From assembly GCA_934045905.1 (NCBI GenBank), contig OW203768.1, positions 30,967,060 through 31,031,059 on the forward strand: 64,000 nt of DNA, read 5' to 3'. The stretch comes from Leuctra nigra. Taxonomy: Eukaryota; Arthropoda; Insecta; Plecoptera; Leuctridae. Position numbers and translations under genes: made by a program. The first letter of the stretch is position 1. Each line of letters starts with the position of its first letter. Below are positions 51,483-62,499 of this stretch, in pieces. The notes under the pieces are model-generated. The model ran no database searches and was not told the origin of the DNA. It saw only the letters and a list, made by a program, of their open reading frames with translations.

Positions 51483-51994
51483 TACACCCAAGCGTAAAGA
51501 AAGATTAATACAAAAATGATCAATTTTTAAATTGTAATATTTTTACAAAAATTTTCTTGTCCGAGCCTACCTGCGGCACACAGTTTGAGAACCACTGTGG
51601 TACTGGTAGGCTATAAAAATATATTAATTGCTTTACAGAACTCTCAAGATTGACCAATTTTTATTAGATTTATAGAGGAGTCGAGTAAAATTACAGGGAG
51701 AAGTTGCCTGTGTAGGTAATTTTAAAATGTGTAAAAATAAAAATCCTACCTACCTAGGTTATAAAATTGATCGGTTGGAACTTTCAACTTGAAAAGATGG
51801 ACAATTTGACATGTTATACGGACGGTGTAATAGAGCAAATAACTGTAAAAGTGTAAAAGAAATTAGATTGGAGAAAGAAGATACAATTGCTATAATTTTT
51901 CATGTAGACTAACAGCCTCATGCTCAAAAAAAGTTGCGTCCGCGAGTAGATATTTGCGGGCGTCAGTCCTCAACACCACAAGACCGTGAGCTAA

Positions 51995-52898
51995 TTGAGC
52001 GAGCGTAGCGAGCGTCACCACGGTACTCTTATGGCACTTTCTCTGTGTGTTTTTTTTTTTTTTTGGTCACACCCCAGGTCAAACCGCTCAAGCAATCAAT
52101 CTGAAATTTTGTACACATACTAACGTACTCTATGCGGTCCCTGGGATCGTTTTTGAACGGGATCCCGTGATTGGTTCAAATTTTAAAAAAATTATCTTTC
52201 GGTTGGTTTGTTTTATCAATTTGAAATTTTGACAAGTCATTACCACTAACATTTTACCCAATCATACAAAGTTTCAGCCAAATCCTCCCATTGGTTAAAA
52301 TTTTAAAAAATCTTTCATATGATTTTTGAAATTTAAACTAGAACCGTATGACCGATCAACTTAAAACTTTGCATGGTCATTGGGACCAACATTATCTGTA
52401 TTTTTGACAATTTTCAGACTTATCTGTGTTTAAATCCAAAAGTTATTGACATTTTACTGACATTTTGCGTGTTATCTGTCAAATTTCTCGAAAATGTTGA
52501 TCACGGCTACTTCGACTCTTTATAGTTCCAAGGTAGTTAGAGCAGAAACTTTCAAACGTATGAAACTGATATGACCGTTCAACAGATCGTCTAATATTGT
52601 GTAAGTACACACACTTTTATCATATGGGTGGTCCCAGGTATATTTTTTTATATATCCTATGATTTTTGAATTTTAACAAGGAACATTTTTATCATAGGTT
52701 CAATTGATCAACTTTAAACTTTGCATGGCTATTGGGACTAATACTTTAGGAATATTTTGAGATTTTTATACCTACAAGTCTGACGAATTTCAAGAATTAT
52801 TGGCTTTTAATGATATTTTCGATATACATATTTTCGGTTCGAGGTGTTGCGCGTGTCCGTGCTCGCTCATCAACGCGTTATACAGAGCGTTTTCCTAG
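51995..52898 (+). mobile_element. Helitron/Helentron-like candidate, copy A
   Basis: Starts gagcgagcgtagcgagcgtc and ends gctcgctcatcaacgcgtta, then gagcgttttcctag followed by t. It is the cleanest, uninterrupted copy (about 0.9 kb) of the family at 25633-28749. No Rep/helicase ORF is present, so it is non-autonomous if the class is right. Confidence 0.5.
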
Positions 52899-53300
52899 TA
52901 TAATAATCTTATGGACGGAATCCAGTAGACTCTGGGCACTTGCGTTGATAAATCTGGAAATTCTTTTGAGCATGAGGCTGTATCTACCTATTTTGTATGC
53001 AAGATCAACTGACTGGTAAAAAATTCACTCTCACAAATTTAATCTCTCTGTACACTTCAGTTGTGTAATAATTGAAGTACCTACACTCAACTCCAAGATA
53101 TCATAAAACTTGCTTAGCAATTCAAGTCTAGTGCCAATGATAGTATTTTGATGTCCTCAATGTGCTTGTAATTATATAATACCTTTGTGAATTATGTTCA
53201 AAGCTGTAGTATCAGGGTATGTTTGGTTTAAATCACTGACATATATGTTTAAATCAATAAAGAAATAATTTGATGGATCATAAAGATAAAACAAATAATA

Positions 53301-53843
53301 TTAAGGTGATACTAGCGCTCGGCCGTTTTAGAAAATTGAGAGAGAAAAATTGTTTCATAAGTGAGTGTAACTTTTACAGGATGTTCACATGATCAGTCTG
53401 ATTGTATATTAGTAGCCCTTTTTAATTTTTGCTTTTTGCATCGTTAATTAGGCGCCGGTTATTCAACAAAACCGCGCAAAACGATGAAATTTGCGATACG
53501 ATTGGAGACCAAACCCGTAAACCAATTGATCTCAAATTTTAATCATGATTAGATGAAAGACAAACTTAGGGTTATCCCTTGGCACATTTTTGAAATTTAA
53601 TTTTATACGGCGCCTATAGGGAGACGAGAAAATAGCTAATTTTTCAACAAAAATCAACTACCTAATTATTACTAATTAACAAAACAAAAAATTAAAAATG
53701 TACCAAGGGATAACCCTAAGTTTGTCTTTTATCTAATCACGATTAAAATTTCAAATAATTTGGTCTACCCATTTAGTCTCCAATCGTATCGCAAAAAGTG
53801 TCTACAAAAAGCAGCAAAATCGCTCGCGCTTGCAGCACCTTAA
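53301..53843. mobile_element. TIR element with internal long inverted repeat
   Basis: ttaaggtgatactagcgc and gcttgcagcaccttaa form the outer ends. Inside, gcgatacgattggagacc, aagacaaacttagggttatc and their inverses form a second arm pair (about 53490-53600 and 53695-53815). It is non-coding. Confidence 0.6.
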
Positions 53844-55125
53844 TGCTCCTATTTCTAGTACAAACAAAAAATTTATGGAATGAACACATTTCAGACAATT
53901 TGCGATGCTGAAAAGACAGTTTTGGGGAAGATTGGAACTGTGCTATGTTATTATTTTATGCTAAAAATAAATAGGTAGGTAACAATAAATTTAAAAACTT
54001 TAAATTTTGGGAAGTTGATGGGCGCACAACTCCTGATGCCGTTCCTGACTTATAACTAAAAAATCTGTTTCTGTAATCAAATATACCCTGTGTATTACAC
54101 ACTGCAGAATGGAAAGGGGGTACAGCCGAGTCATTGTTCAGGTCTAACCTTCACCCAATCTGTTTCATGGCCTTATGAAGTGATCAATCATTCGAAATTA
54201 TAAGTTACTGCATTGCCATGGTGATCTGGTTCACAGGGGTTAGGAAGAATGACTCGACTCCCCTCGTTTAGGTGGCTACAAGTGTGCTAAAATATAGCTG
54301 TGTAGTACAAGAATGTGCAGTGGGTATGAGTTGAACTTCAAGATTTTCCATGCATTTTACACTTTAAAAATAAAGTGACGTAATCGCTTGAATGTGTTTA
54401 CGTTTAAAACCAATGAAGGTTGTCCTATAATTGTAGTGCCTGTTTCCCCTTCCACAGTCCCAAATGTTAACTTCTTCCTACAAGCACCTTATTACAGGGA
54501 CCCGAACCTTTATTAATAAAGGTTCGGGTTCCGGTTCCACAATTTTATTTTATAGAGGTTCGGGTTCCGGTTCCGGTTCTGAAACAAATATTCTTAAAGG
54601 TTCGGTTCCGGTTCCGGTTCCTGCATAAAGGTTCCGGGTTCCGGTTCTCAAATTTTAAATCAAACTATATTATAAAACTTCAGTATTACCTATGTCAAAT
54701 TTAATGGAATTATTGGATTTGGATTTTCCTATGAACGCAAGCACAGGTGTAGGCAGTGTCTGTATAAAATTCACAGGATGGTGCGCAGAGTAAATATCAG
54801 AGGAGACAGTTTAGTGGCTGCAATTTTCTCCATAAGACAACGTAAACATTCATTTTATCTGAGCTATCATATTCAAATTGTCGGTAGGTAATGCAGTTCC
54901 CATCGCAGTAGTCAGATTCAAAAATTGAAAACTCGAGCAGCGTTTGCATAATGAAGAATTATTATTTCTTATCAAGAATTAAAAATTTCTACAAAAAATA
55001 CATTTTGGAAATTTTATCAAAAAATAAACTTTATACAACTTTGTGAATAATGAGAATGTAGGTTTCTTTGGAAAACTTCCATGGAGTCAGGATGATATGA
55101 AGGGATGTGTGTTGTGAAAAATATC

Positions 55126-55198
55126 CGACCGAACCGGGGCTCGAACCCGGGACCTCTCACTTGCCGGGCGAGAGCTCTACCAACTGAGCTACCCGATC
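55126..55198 (-). tRNA. tRNA-like sequence (loop triplet GGC), unit 1
   Basis: Minus strand: acceptor gatcggg/ttcggtc (with wobbles), D arm gctc-agttggta-gagc, anticodon stem ctcgc/gtgag, loop ccggcaa, T arm ccggg ttcgagc cccgg. All stems pair. The loop has C at position 33 instead of T, as at 39.4 kb, which argues for a tRNA-derived repeat and against a working tRNA-Ala. Confidence 0.5.
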
Positions 55199-55461
55199 GG
55201 ACGGACGGACACTAGACACAACACACTGATGAGGGTTAGAGATCTCCGAGGAGAATGAAATGAAGGTAGAGAATGCTTCTACGAACTGTCATACCACCGG
55301 TGACGATGCTGTCACCATGTCTCATTGCACTTGCGTGCGCAACCCTCTTTTACTCGACTGAACGAGTTGCTTTTCAGCTCGATTGATGAGAATGTAGGTT
55401 TCTTTGGAAAACTTCCATGGAGTCAGGATGATATGAAGGGATGTGTGTTGTGAAAAATATC

Positions 55462-55534
55462 CGACCGAACCGGGGCTCGAACCCGGGACCTCTCACTTGC
55501 CGGGCGAGAGCTCTACCAACTGAGCTACCCGATC
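55462..55534 (-). tRNA. tRNA-like sequence (loop triplet GGC), unit 2
   Basis: Identical copy 336 bp downstream of the first, inside the second tandem unit. Confidence 0.5.
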
Positions 55535-56672
55535 GGACGGACGGACACTAGACACAACACACTGATGAGGGTTAGAGATCTCCGAGGAGAATGGAATGAA
55601 GGTAGAGAATGCTTCTACGAACTGTCATACCACCGGTGACGATGCTGTCACCATGTCTCATTGCACTTGCGTGCGCAACCCTCTTTTACTCGACTGAACG
55701 AGTTGCTTTTCAGCTCGATTGATGAGAATGTAGGTTTCTTTGGAAAACTTCCATGGAGTCAGGATGATATGAAGGGATGTGTGTTGTGAAAAAGTGAATT
55801 ATATCCAGTATTATATCCAAGTGATATACATGATTTTTATTAATTAAGAAGGAACCTTTAAGAACCTTTAAGAACCTAATTGATTATAAAGGTTCGGGTT
55901 CCGGTTCCGGTTCAAGATCTGTTTTAAGATACAAAATTGAGGAAAGTGGACTGAGGAGGTCTTTGTCCTTTGGGGCTATGCATGCATACCTAAACGTCGC
56001 GCTTCAGGGGGGAGGGGGAGTTCACCAGTATCGGACACAGTGTGACATTTTCAAGAATTTTAATTTTCAGTTGATATTATGATGAGACCTGAAATTTCAA
56101 TAAAAACGATGAATTCTGATAAAATTCACGATCAGAAAAATTGTTTTTAAGGGGGGGGGGGGGGGGGGATAGAGATAAAATTTTGTGACGTCCGCTGTGT
56201 GACACAGCAGACAGGGTTGAGGAGCCCCTTGGCGAGATGCATGTCTCTACCTAATTAAGAAATTTATATTTTTTTAAAGGGAGAATGATAAAGAGAATTA
56301 TAAAGGAGCAAAAAGTGCATTTAATAATGATAATTATTAATAAACATATTTTGTACAAAGTTAAAATTAACTGGCACAACAAAACGGCAAATAGTTTCTT
56401 TCATCATGGACGGAACCAAGATTAACACAAATTGGGTTCAACAACCTGCAACAAAAGTTCAGAAATACAAGAAACTGAAAACTGTTAAGTAGAAAAATGA
56501 GTAGGATTCAGTCGAACTTGAGTTATAACAAGCAACTCAACTAGAAATGTAGATTCATTGTTAACTGTTAGTAATACTGGAAGTTAATACAGTTAATAAT
56601 TATCCCTATTTGTAGACTCAATGATACAAGCAGCGGTGGTATTAGTTAGATTGTTTCCCGATTAGTGAGCAA

Positions 56673-57851
56673 TCACATTGAGATGGCACTGCGCCGCACG
56701 GCCGCGCTCAGCAAGGGGTTAGGATCAGGCTCCTCTGTAATTATATTCACCTTGACCCACTCCTTATTGGCGCTCGACTTCTTCAACGCATCGATGACAG
56801 CTTGCACGTAGAGTCCGTCTTCGAACGTGGCCGCTAGAGCGACGGGCTCCTTCACCCAACCTCGTTTATCTTCGACTGGTAAGAAAGCCTCTCTCAACGC
56901 CCCGATCATTTTGAAGAGGCCCTTCATGTACGGCTTGGGTATCACGCCTGCCGCTGCGATGTTGATGGCACCGGCTCGTTGCAAGTCTTCCACGTCGAGA
57001 TAGATGACCTCCTCCTTGGCTGCGTTTGCTCTCAGCCCGTGGAGATCGCCGCCTCGGACGATTAAGTGTCCCGACCTGCCACATACGAGTACTTCTTGAC
57101 TGAAAGAGCCCGACACGTGGTTGTTTAAAGTGGCGGTGACGACGGTTCCACCGCTCATTTCCATCTGGAATGTGCAAAAGTCCGGACTCGAGATGTGTCT
57201 GATTCCGTTGACGTGTTCTGTTGTTTTAATGAAAGTTCGTACGACGCCGTGAACTTTAGTGGCTCTCTGATTGGTCAGATGTGAAACTAAGTCGATGACG
57301 TGACTGCCGACAAGTGTCAACACTCCTCCGCCCATGATATCGTCACACAACCAGTCGTAAGTGTCCGTAAGTAAGCTTCCCATTTGTACTCGAACGTCGC
57401 ACACCGTTATCTCGCTTTCAGGGCCGAGATAACCGTCGGCAATGGCTCGACGCATTTGAGTGAATGCCGGCAGGAACCGTAGACTGTGATTTACGATGGA
57501 GATTAACGATGGATAGTACTGCGATGCTCGGACCATCTTCAATGCTTCTCCTTGGCAAAGACCCGTCGGTTTGTCGCACAACACATGTTTACCGATGCCT
57601 AGTGCTTTTACAGCTATCTGAGCGTGGAGGTTTGGTGAACATATGATGAAAATAAGATCGACATCCTTGCGTAACAAAACATCGTCAATTTTGTTGGTGT
57701 AAAATGGAATCTCTAATTCTTTAGCTACATCGTGGGCTGCGTTTAGTGTCCTTCCCCATATTGCTTCAATTTTAAATCCCTTATCTCGTAAAAAGGGCAC
57801 TATAACCTTAACAATGCTACCTGTTCCAAAAACGCCAATACCAGGCAACAT
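56673..57851 (-). CDS. GFOD2: Glucose-fructose oxidoreductase domain-containing protein (GFOD1/2-type), complete
   Basis: This is a Gfo/Idh/MocA-family protein of 392 residues (human GFOD2 385), encoded by one exon. A Rossmann fold starts at the N-terminus (GIGVFGTGSIVKVIVPFL), with DVDLIFIICSPN and ALGIGKHVLCDKP. The Lys-Pro of the family EKP motif is retained as DKP. The C-terminal domain contains SLRFLPAFTQMRRAI, MGGGVLTLVGSHVIDL, HLTNQRATKVHG and TFEDGLYVQAVIDALKKS, matching GFOD1/2. The substrate in animals is unknown to me; GFOD2 is reported as an extracellular-matrix protein. Choice between GFOD1 and GFOD2 is arbitrary for an insect single copy. It is head-to-head with FITM. Confidence 0.9.
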   Translation of the reverse strand: MLPGIGVFGTGSIVKVIVPFLRDKGFKIEAIWGRTLNAAHDVAKELEIPFYTNKIDDVLLRKDVDLIFIICSPNLHAQIAVKALGIGKHVLCDKPTGLCQGEALKMVRASQYYPSLISIVNHSLRFLPAFTQMRRAIADGYLGPESEITVCDVRVQMGSLLTDTYDWLCDDIMGGGVLTLVGSHVIDLVSHLTNQRATKVHGVVRTFIKTTEHVNGIRHISSPDFCTFQMEMSGGTVVTATLNNHVSGSFSQEVLVCGRSGHLIVRGGDLHGLRANAAKEEVIYLDVEDLQRAGAINIAAAGVIPKPYMKGLFKMIGALREAFLPVEDKRGWVKEPVALAATFEDGLYVQAVIDALKKSSANKEWVKVNIITEEPDPNPLLSAAVRRSAISM

Positions 57852-58727
57852 TCTACTAACGTCGAGTACGCACTGGTAAAATAAGCACTGGTAAACACTA
57901 ATGAACTATCGTATTGCAGTGTTCGCATTACATTTGTAATTACATTTGCACACACACAGACACAACAACTATCAGAACAGTCCCATTTACACAATATTTA
58001 CATCTTCGTTGCAAAATATGACAGGTCCCTCTGACGTACGAAAACTTGTTGATGTTGGTGGTTGACTCTAGTGATTTTATTGTTACGTTGTTGGTCGCAT
58101 TTTATGTGATAGGCAACAAGTTGGCAGCCTTGTAAGGAAGATTTCAAGGTTGCTCGCTGCAGATTGCGGAAGTTGTCAAGGGTACGAAAGAAAAGAAGAG
58201 CGGGAGGGGAAAGAGGAGCAGGGTTGCCAGATTAGGCTATAAGTAGCCGATTGGGCTACTCAGGAGGTCCATTTGGCGCCTGATTTTTTGATTTGGCTCC
58301 TATGCGCCGATTGGGCTCCTTCTGATATTTTCAGGCGCTTTTTGGTCTCTAATAAAAAAAAGTCGTAGAAAGCACACATTTTGCCTAAAAACTCCATATC
58401 TCAACATTTTTATATGAAAAATCTTGCTGAGTATCTTTCTGAAACGCGTAGGAACGCGTCAAATTCATTTCTAAAATCCAATTTTTTCCGGGGCTATGCG
58501 CCCCGGACCCGCATTGTGCTGGGGGGCCCTCCCCCCAGACCCCCCATTGTCTCCTTACGAGATCGTATTTCCCGAAAAACACCTGATTTGGGCCAAATTT
58601 GGGCGATAATTGGGCTATCTGGCGGAATTTTAATTTCGGCTCCTTTGGGCTACTTGCGCGCCGCGTAGCGGCGCCTCGTGCTCCAATATATCTGGCAACC
58701 CTGAAGAGGAGAGAAAAAAGCATTATC
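57852..58727. promoter_or_regulatory. Divergent region, GFOD/FITM
   Basis: Without the 485-bp transposon and one target duplication, the two start codons would be about 383 bp apart. Both promoters are expected in 57852-58210. The transposon lies on the FITM side. Confidence 0.5.
58219..58703. mobile_element. hAT-like MITE immediately upstream of FITM, 8-bp TSD
   Basis: cagggttgccagat and its exact inverse atctggcaaccctg bound the element. The target duplication aagaggag is exact (58211-58218, 58704-58711). The interior repeats gattgggctact/ggctcc words and contains a GC-rich hairpin stretch at 58488-58548 that resembles one at 27475-27535. It ends 24 bp before the FITM ATG and leaves an open frame running through it into FITM. 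Confidence 0.92.
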
Positions 58728-59918
58728 ATGGCGACGAAACGACGTCCTCTTCATCAAGGAGGTCCAAAATTAAATTTTAGACCACCTAACACAGAGGTGC
58801 CGACATGGGAACCAAAAGGAAAGAAGCCAATACCGGAGCCAACATCTGTACCACAAGTTATGTTAATGATGGTACTGCACGTGTGTAGGAAAATCATTTT
58901 CGTTGACACTAGCATCAAGGTAGGCATTTATGGGGGCTGTCTGTTTGTAGTTTCCCTTATTGCTGATGTTTTGCCCATACCAAAAACGTACTTTGCTAGA
59001 TCTGACAATATCTTTAATCAGTACTTTGTTAAGTTGGGCTGGGGATGGACTTTGGTGTTAACTCTACCCTTCATCGTTTTGACAAGTTACGTTTATTGCT
59101 GCGGTAAACGGGAACAGGTTTTCAAGCACCTGTCACGGCTTGCCGTTGCCACAGCTTCTTGGTACGTCTGGACAAATTTGTTTGCATACATTGAGACAAA
59201 CTATGGCCGATGCAATGCTGTAGGAAAATCTTTTCAAAGGAAGCAAGCTTGCCTGGCAAGCGGAAACTTCTGGCATGGCTTTGACATCTCTGGTCACGCT
59301 TTTATCTTGATTTATAGTTCTCTCGTTCTAATTGAGGAGGCTCGAGCAATTGTTGGATGGGAAGGGATTAAAGAACTAATCATGAATGAAGACCATGCAA
59401 GAGGAAACCGAGAATGTGAAGTAACAACGAACCCACTTCGGACACTAACAAATGAGGAACTATCAAACTTGAAAGTATCATATGCTAAATTTACTCCATA
59501 CATTAGGGCCTTATTTATATCCATGACATGTTTGACAGTCTTGTGGGATGTCATGCTATTCAGCACAGTACTGTATTACCACATAATGATCGAGAAATTT
59601 CTCAGCGGAGCCATTGCAATTTTAATGTGGTTCTTCACTTACCGATATTGGTATAGCTTACCTCGAGTACCACCGAATCTGCCTGGCGAAGGCCTTTTTA
59701 AATATAATACCAGCATCCGACCATCAAAAGAAATACCTTTGAAGAGAAAGTCTTCGTCCACTGCTAAAAATAGTACTGAGAAAGGCCAACTCCCCAAATT
59801 TATGGGAATGCCACTTTACGGACTGAGGACCCCTGTGCCAGAAGCACCGACTAAAGAAGACTCCGACGAGAAGGTTGGACTCTCAGACAGCGGCACTCTT
59901 CCAACAAGCCGAGTTTAA
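58728..59918 (+). CDS. FITM2: Fat storage-inducing transmembrane protein (FITM/FIT2), complete
   Basis: FIT proteins are ER membrane acyl-CoA diphosphatase-type enzymes needed for lipid droplet formation (family knowledge). The single exon gives 396 residues, longer than human FITM2 (262) because of an N-terminal extension (MATKRRPLHQ, as in flies, from memory) and a Ser/Pro-rich tail after about 310. About six membrane segments are visible: 64-83, 101-123, 136-155, 190-205, 259-285 and 291-309. Catalytic His residues are H190 in GFDISGHAF and H285 in LYYHIMIEK. Vertebrate Asn80 is Ser120 here. I prefer ATG 58728 over the longer frame from 58599, because that extension is transposon sequence. 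Confidence 0.93.
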   Translation: MATKRRPLHQGGPKLNFRPPNTEVPTWEPKGKKPIPEPTSVPQVMLMMVLHVCRKIIFVDTSIKVGIYGGCLFVVSLIADVLPIPKTYFARSDNIFNQYFVKLGWGWTLVLTLPFIVLTSYVYCCGKREQVFKHLSRLAVATASWYVWTNLFAYIETNYGRCNAVGKSFQRKQACLASGNFWHGFDISGHAFILIYSSLVLIEEARAIVGWEGIKELIMNEDHARGNRECEVTTNPLRTLTNEELSNLKVSYAKFTPYIRALFISMTCLTVLWDVMLFSTVLYYHIMIEKFLSGAIAILMWFFTYRYWYSLPRVPPNLPGEGLFKYNTSIRPSKEIPLKRKSSSTAKNSTEKGQLPKFMGMPLYGLRTPVPEAPTKEDSDEKVGLSDSGTLPTSRV

Positions 59919-60594
59919 AGACTTATTCTCTCTTACACATTGGCCTTGAAATTGTTTAAATTCCTGCGCGAGATACAAATTTGTATTAACGGTGGAATGG
60001 AATGTTATTACCTTAATCTCTTATAAATCTATTTTATATCTAACATTTCTACTCAGACAGTTTGTGATCGATTCTCAAAGTCATAACACACAATTACCTT
60101 GCTACTGATTAGTGATTTACCGGTTGTGTTGACCAAAGATGTGCAACTTTTAAGGTTGCTCCAATGTGCAAAACTCTTTTATGATCTAGAAAGAAGTTTG
60201 TTACCCCGTGACATTGTATTCAAGTTACGCATGGCTTTTACTTAATCACAATACGTAATAAATATGCTGTTGAGGCCATTAGACATATTGTTCACTTTGT
60301 TAAATTATTTTGTGTTCGGTTTATTGTTGTCGTAAGTTATTATTATTAGGTATAGTACTGTATCTAATGAACTTGTTAAATATTTTTAAATGGTTTGGTT
60401 TCTCTATACATAGTTTAGTCACTATGAAAATTTAATGAAATTTAAAAGGTGTGTGGTGGATTGTCAGTCTAGTAGTTGTAGGTAGTTACCTACCCATTTA
60501 TCTATTTTGCAAAGACTGGGAATGTACAAATCAAGCAACTTGTGGTACCAGACCTACTATCAGTTTTGTATTCAATAAGTTTAGGCAGCTATAC

Positions 60595-60600
60595 AATAAA
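60595..60600 (+). terminator. FITM polyadenylation signal
   Basis: AATAAA on the plus strand about 680 bp after the stop. An earlier AATAAA lies near 60257 and could serve as a proximal site. 59919-60600 otherwise shows plain AT-rich 3' UTR. Confidence 0.5.
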
Positions 60601-60628
60601 ATTTCCAGATAATGTAATAATCGAGGTA

Positions 60629-60638
60629 TTTATTTATT
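60629..60638 (-). terminator. GDAP1 polyadenylation signal
   Basis: Two overlapping AATAAA words on the minus strand, about 310 bp beyond the GDAP1 stop and only about 30 bp from the FITM signal on the other strand. Confidence 0.5.
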
Positions 60639-60948
60639 ATGAAATGCTCCCACACACTTTCACAATTCCTTTGTGCACTTCCTTGTTAGCAAAAATATTT
60701 GTCAGTTTTTAAATATTTTGGAATGACTTATAGTTGCCATTTATATGTTGTCAAGAGTATTATTATTGATTTAAAATAACTTAAAAGAGATGTATCTATT
60801 CATTACCATCACCAGAGTGACTAAGTATAACGTCCTGATTGTGAGACAGTTGCAAGATACTCATCAGTTCACGAGATTCTATTATAACTTGATTGCTTTG
60901 TTTTGCTGTTGATGTCTACAAAAAATACTATTTAAAACCAAAATCGAT

Positions 60949-62288
60949 TTACTTCTGTCTCCTGTAATAATAGATGCCCCCCACTACGACAGCTATGGCA
61001 GCAGCTACTCCAATGCCCAACATGATCGGCGACTGAAGTTTTAAGAGCATTTGAACGTGGACGAGCGACGAAGGAATCGTTTTCTTGTACGAGTCGCGAT
61101 TCTGCACCCGACTATAGTATTGAGCAACAAGTGGTTTTTTGTTAGTTTCCCAGAAATGGTCTTCGAGGCCCAGACGGTTTAGGCGATCTAAGAGTATCGT
61201 CAGTCCGATGTCAGCAGCAGTAAAGCGTTCGCTACACAGCCACCATTTATCATTATCTAAGAGAGAGAGAGAGAGAGAAAGTTAGTTAGATCGGTTGACA
61301 ATGACACATTTCACACTTGTTGAATGCAGAGAGAAATCACCTTCAGTGTGGGTTGCTAGTTCCGCCTCGACCTTGCTGAGGACCAAGTCAACCTGATCGA
61401 GCACTTTCTTGTACTCTTCCTTGCTTGCCACAGATTTATGTTTCCTGTCTTGAACGTCAGCTTTAGCTAAGAGAACGTCTCGATACTCGGGATATTTCTC
61501 CGCATATTCGCGTAGACTCTTGCTGTTGTTTTTTTCTGCCACTGAAATCAGACTAATAAAAATATAACTGGTTCCGAATTACATTTGAAAGGAATTGCGC
61601 AACTTTGTCGGAACTTACTCAAGAGGGTTCTCCTCACCGGTCGAATGAATGGTGGTTTCTGGTTTTGACAGAACTCGGGATGAAAGAATGATCCCATTGT
61701 AATGATGCCAGATGGAAGTTGATCTATCATATTACGGAATTGAAGGACCTTCTGTCGGACTTCTGGGCCTTGATCAGTCGGTATGAGCCTTGGAGTATTC
61801 CCATTACTAAAATTGTCTTCTAAATAATCTAATATTCTCTGAGAGTCTGGAATAACCTTCACACCATCACGAAGAACGGGAACTTCACCCCTTGGATTTA
61901 GTTGAAGAAATGCTGGCTGGTACTGTTCTCCTTTCGTCAACTCAATAATATGCGACTTGAAGGGCAACTTCTTTTCATGAAGTGCCATGACAACCTAGAC
62001 ATAAAGGCTTTTTTAATATTCATAATGTAATATTGTCAGTAGAAATAGGTAAATGTCAACTAAAATACTGTTTCAATTCCATGTGACAAGGGAGTAGGTA
62101 GGTAGGGCACGGAAAAAATTAAATTCGTCTGTAAATGAAGAGGATTCAACTTAATTTTACGAATTGCTAGTAAACTAGTAAATTACCTTTTGAGAGTAGA
62201 ACGAGTAGTGATGATAATATAATAGAAGACCATTGCCTTTCCCATTATCTTTCGCTGTAGAAACCTCGTCACTTGCGGCAGCTGCCAT
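60949..62288 (-). CDS. GDAP1: Ganglioside-induced differentiation-associated protein 1 (GDAP1), complete
   Basis: GDAP1 is a tail-anchored outer mitochondrial membrane protein of the GST superfamily, involved in mitochondrial fission and redox balance (family knowledge). Coding exons are 62187-62288, 61619-61994, 61341-61541 and 60949-61256, in phase, giving 328 residues (human 358). An N-terminal thioredoxin-like GST domain (LLLYYHHYSFYSQKV, LNPRGEVPVL, VIPDSQRILDYLE) is followed by the GDAP1-specific helical insert (about 130-225), a C-terminal GST part (FTAADIGLTILLDRL) and a tail anchor at 303-323 (IMLGIGVAAAIAVVVGGIYY) with a basic end (RRQK). The donor of exon 3 is GTGATT, weaker than the rest. 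The last acceptor is preceded by a CT microsatellite. Confidence 0.93.
61257..61281 (-). repeat. (CT)n microsatellite forming the acceptor tract of GDAP1 exon 4
   Basis: About ten CT units on the minus strand run straight into TTAG|ATAATGAT. They serve as the polypyrimidine tract of the final intron. Confidence 0.8.
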
Positions 62289-62499
62289 CTTTTCTACTTT
62301 TGTACACACTACACAGTTCAAATTCTCAAGGTTGTCTGAACTGAAAGTCACGTGGTAAAAGTGTCAGCTGTTGAATGTTGAGTTTACGTAGTTTTGAGTG
62401 TTTCTGTCAAGTCAAGGACACAAGATAGGCTACTCTCACTTCTTCACGCATTCAGTTTATCTTACGAAATTCTACTATTAATAACCAATTATACGCGGT
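62289..62499. promoter_or_regulatory. Divergent promoter, GDAP1/DHRS4
   Basis: 211 bp lie between the start codons. CACGTG (62349-62354, in gtcacgtgg) and CAGCTG (about 62365) are E-box words and the only notable sites. Their use is inference. Confidence 0.5.

Larger units (their letters stand above)
55052..55793. repeat. 336-bp tandem repeat, 2.2 units, each with a tRNA-like sequence
   Basis: gagaatgtaggtttctttgg starts at 55052, 55388 and 55724, an exact 336-bp period. Complete units differ at about one position seen by eye (gaatgaaatg versus gaatggaatg). The third unit stops after about 70 bp. Near-identity implies a recent duplication or an assembly artefact. Confidence 0.9.
54496..55915. 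repeat. Region bounded by ggttccggttcc-rich blocks
   Basis: 54496-54660 and 55855-55915 share ggttcgggttccggttcc. This suggests one element whose interior received the tandem tRNA-like units. The left end cagggacccgaacc looks like a hAT terminus, but I cannot find its inverse at the right. Confidence 0.4.

Noticed and set aside
55221..55256. Hammerhead ribozyme core (ctgatgag ... gaatgaaatg) in the 336-bp repeat
   Set aside because: The bases after ctgatga do not pair with those before gaaa to form stem II, and the second unit has gaatggaatg, losing GAAA.
58599..58727. 43-codon N-terminal extension of FITM
   Set aside because: The extension is translated from the hAT-like element and its target duplication. 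The ATG at 58728 begins the conserved insect-type MATKRRPL.
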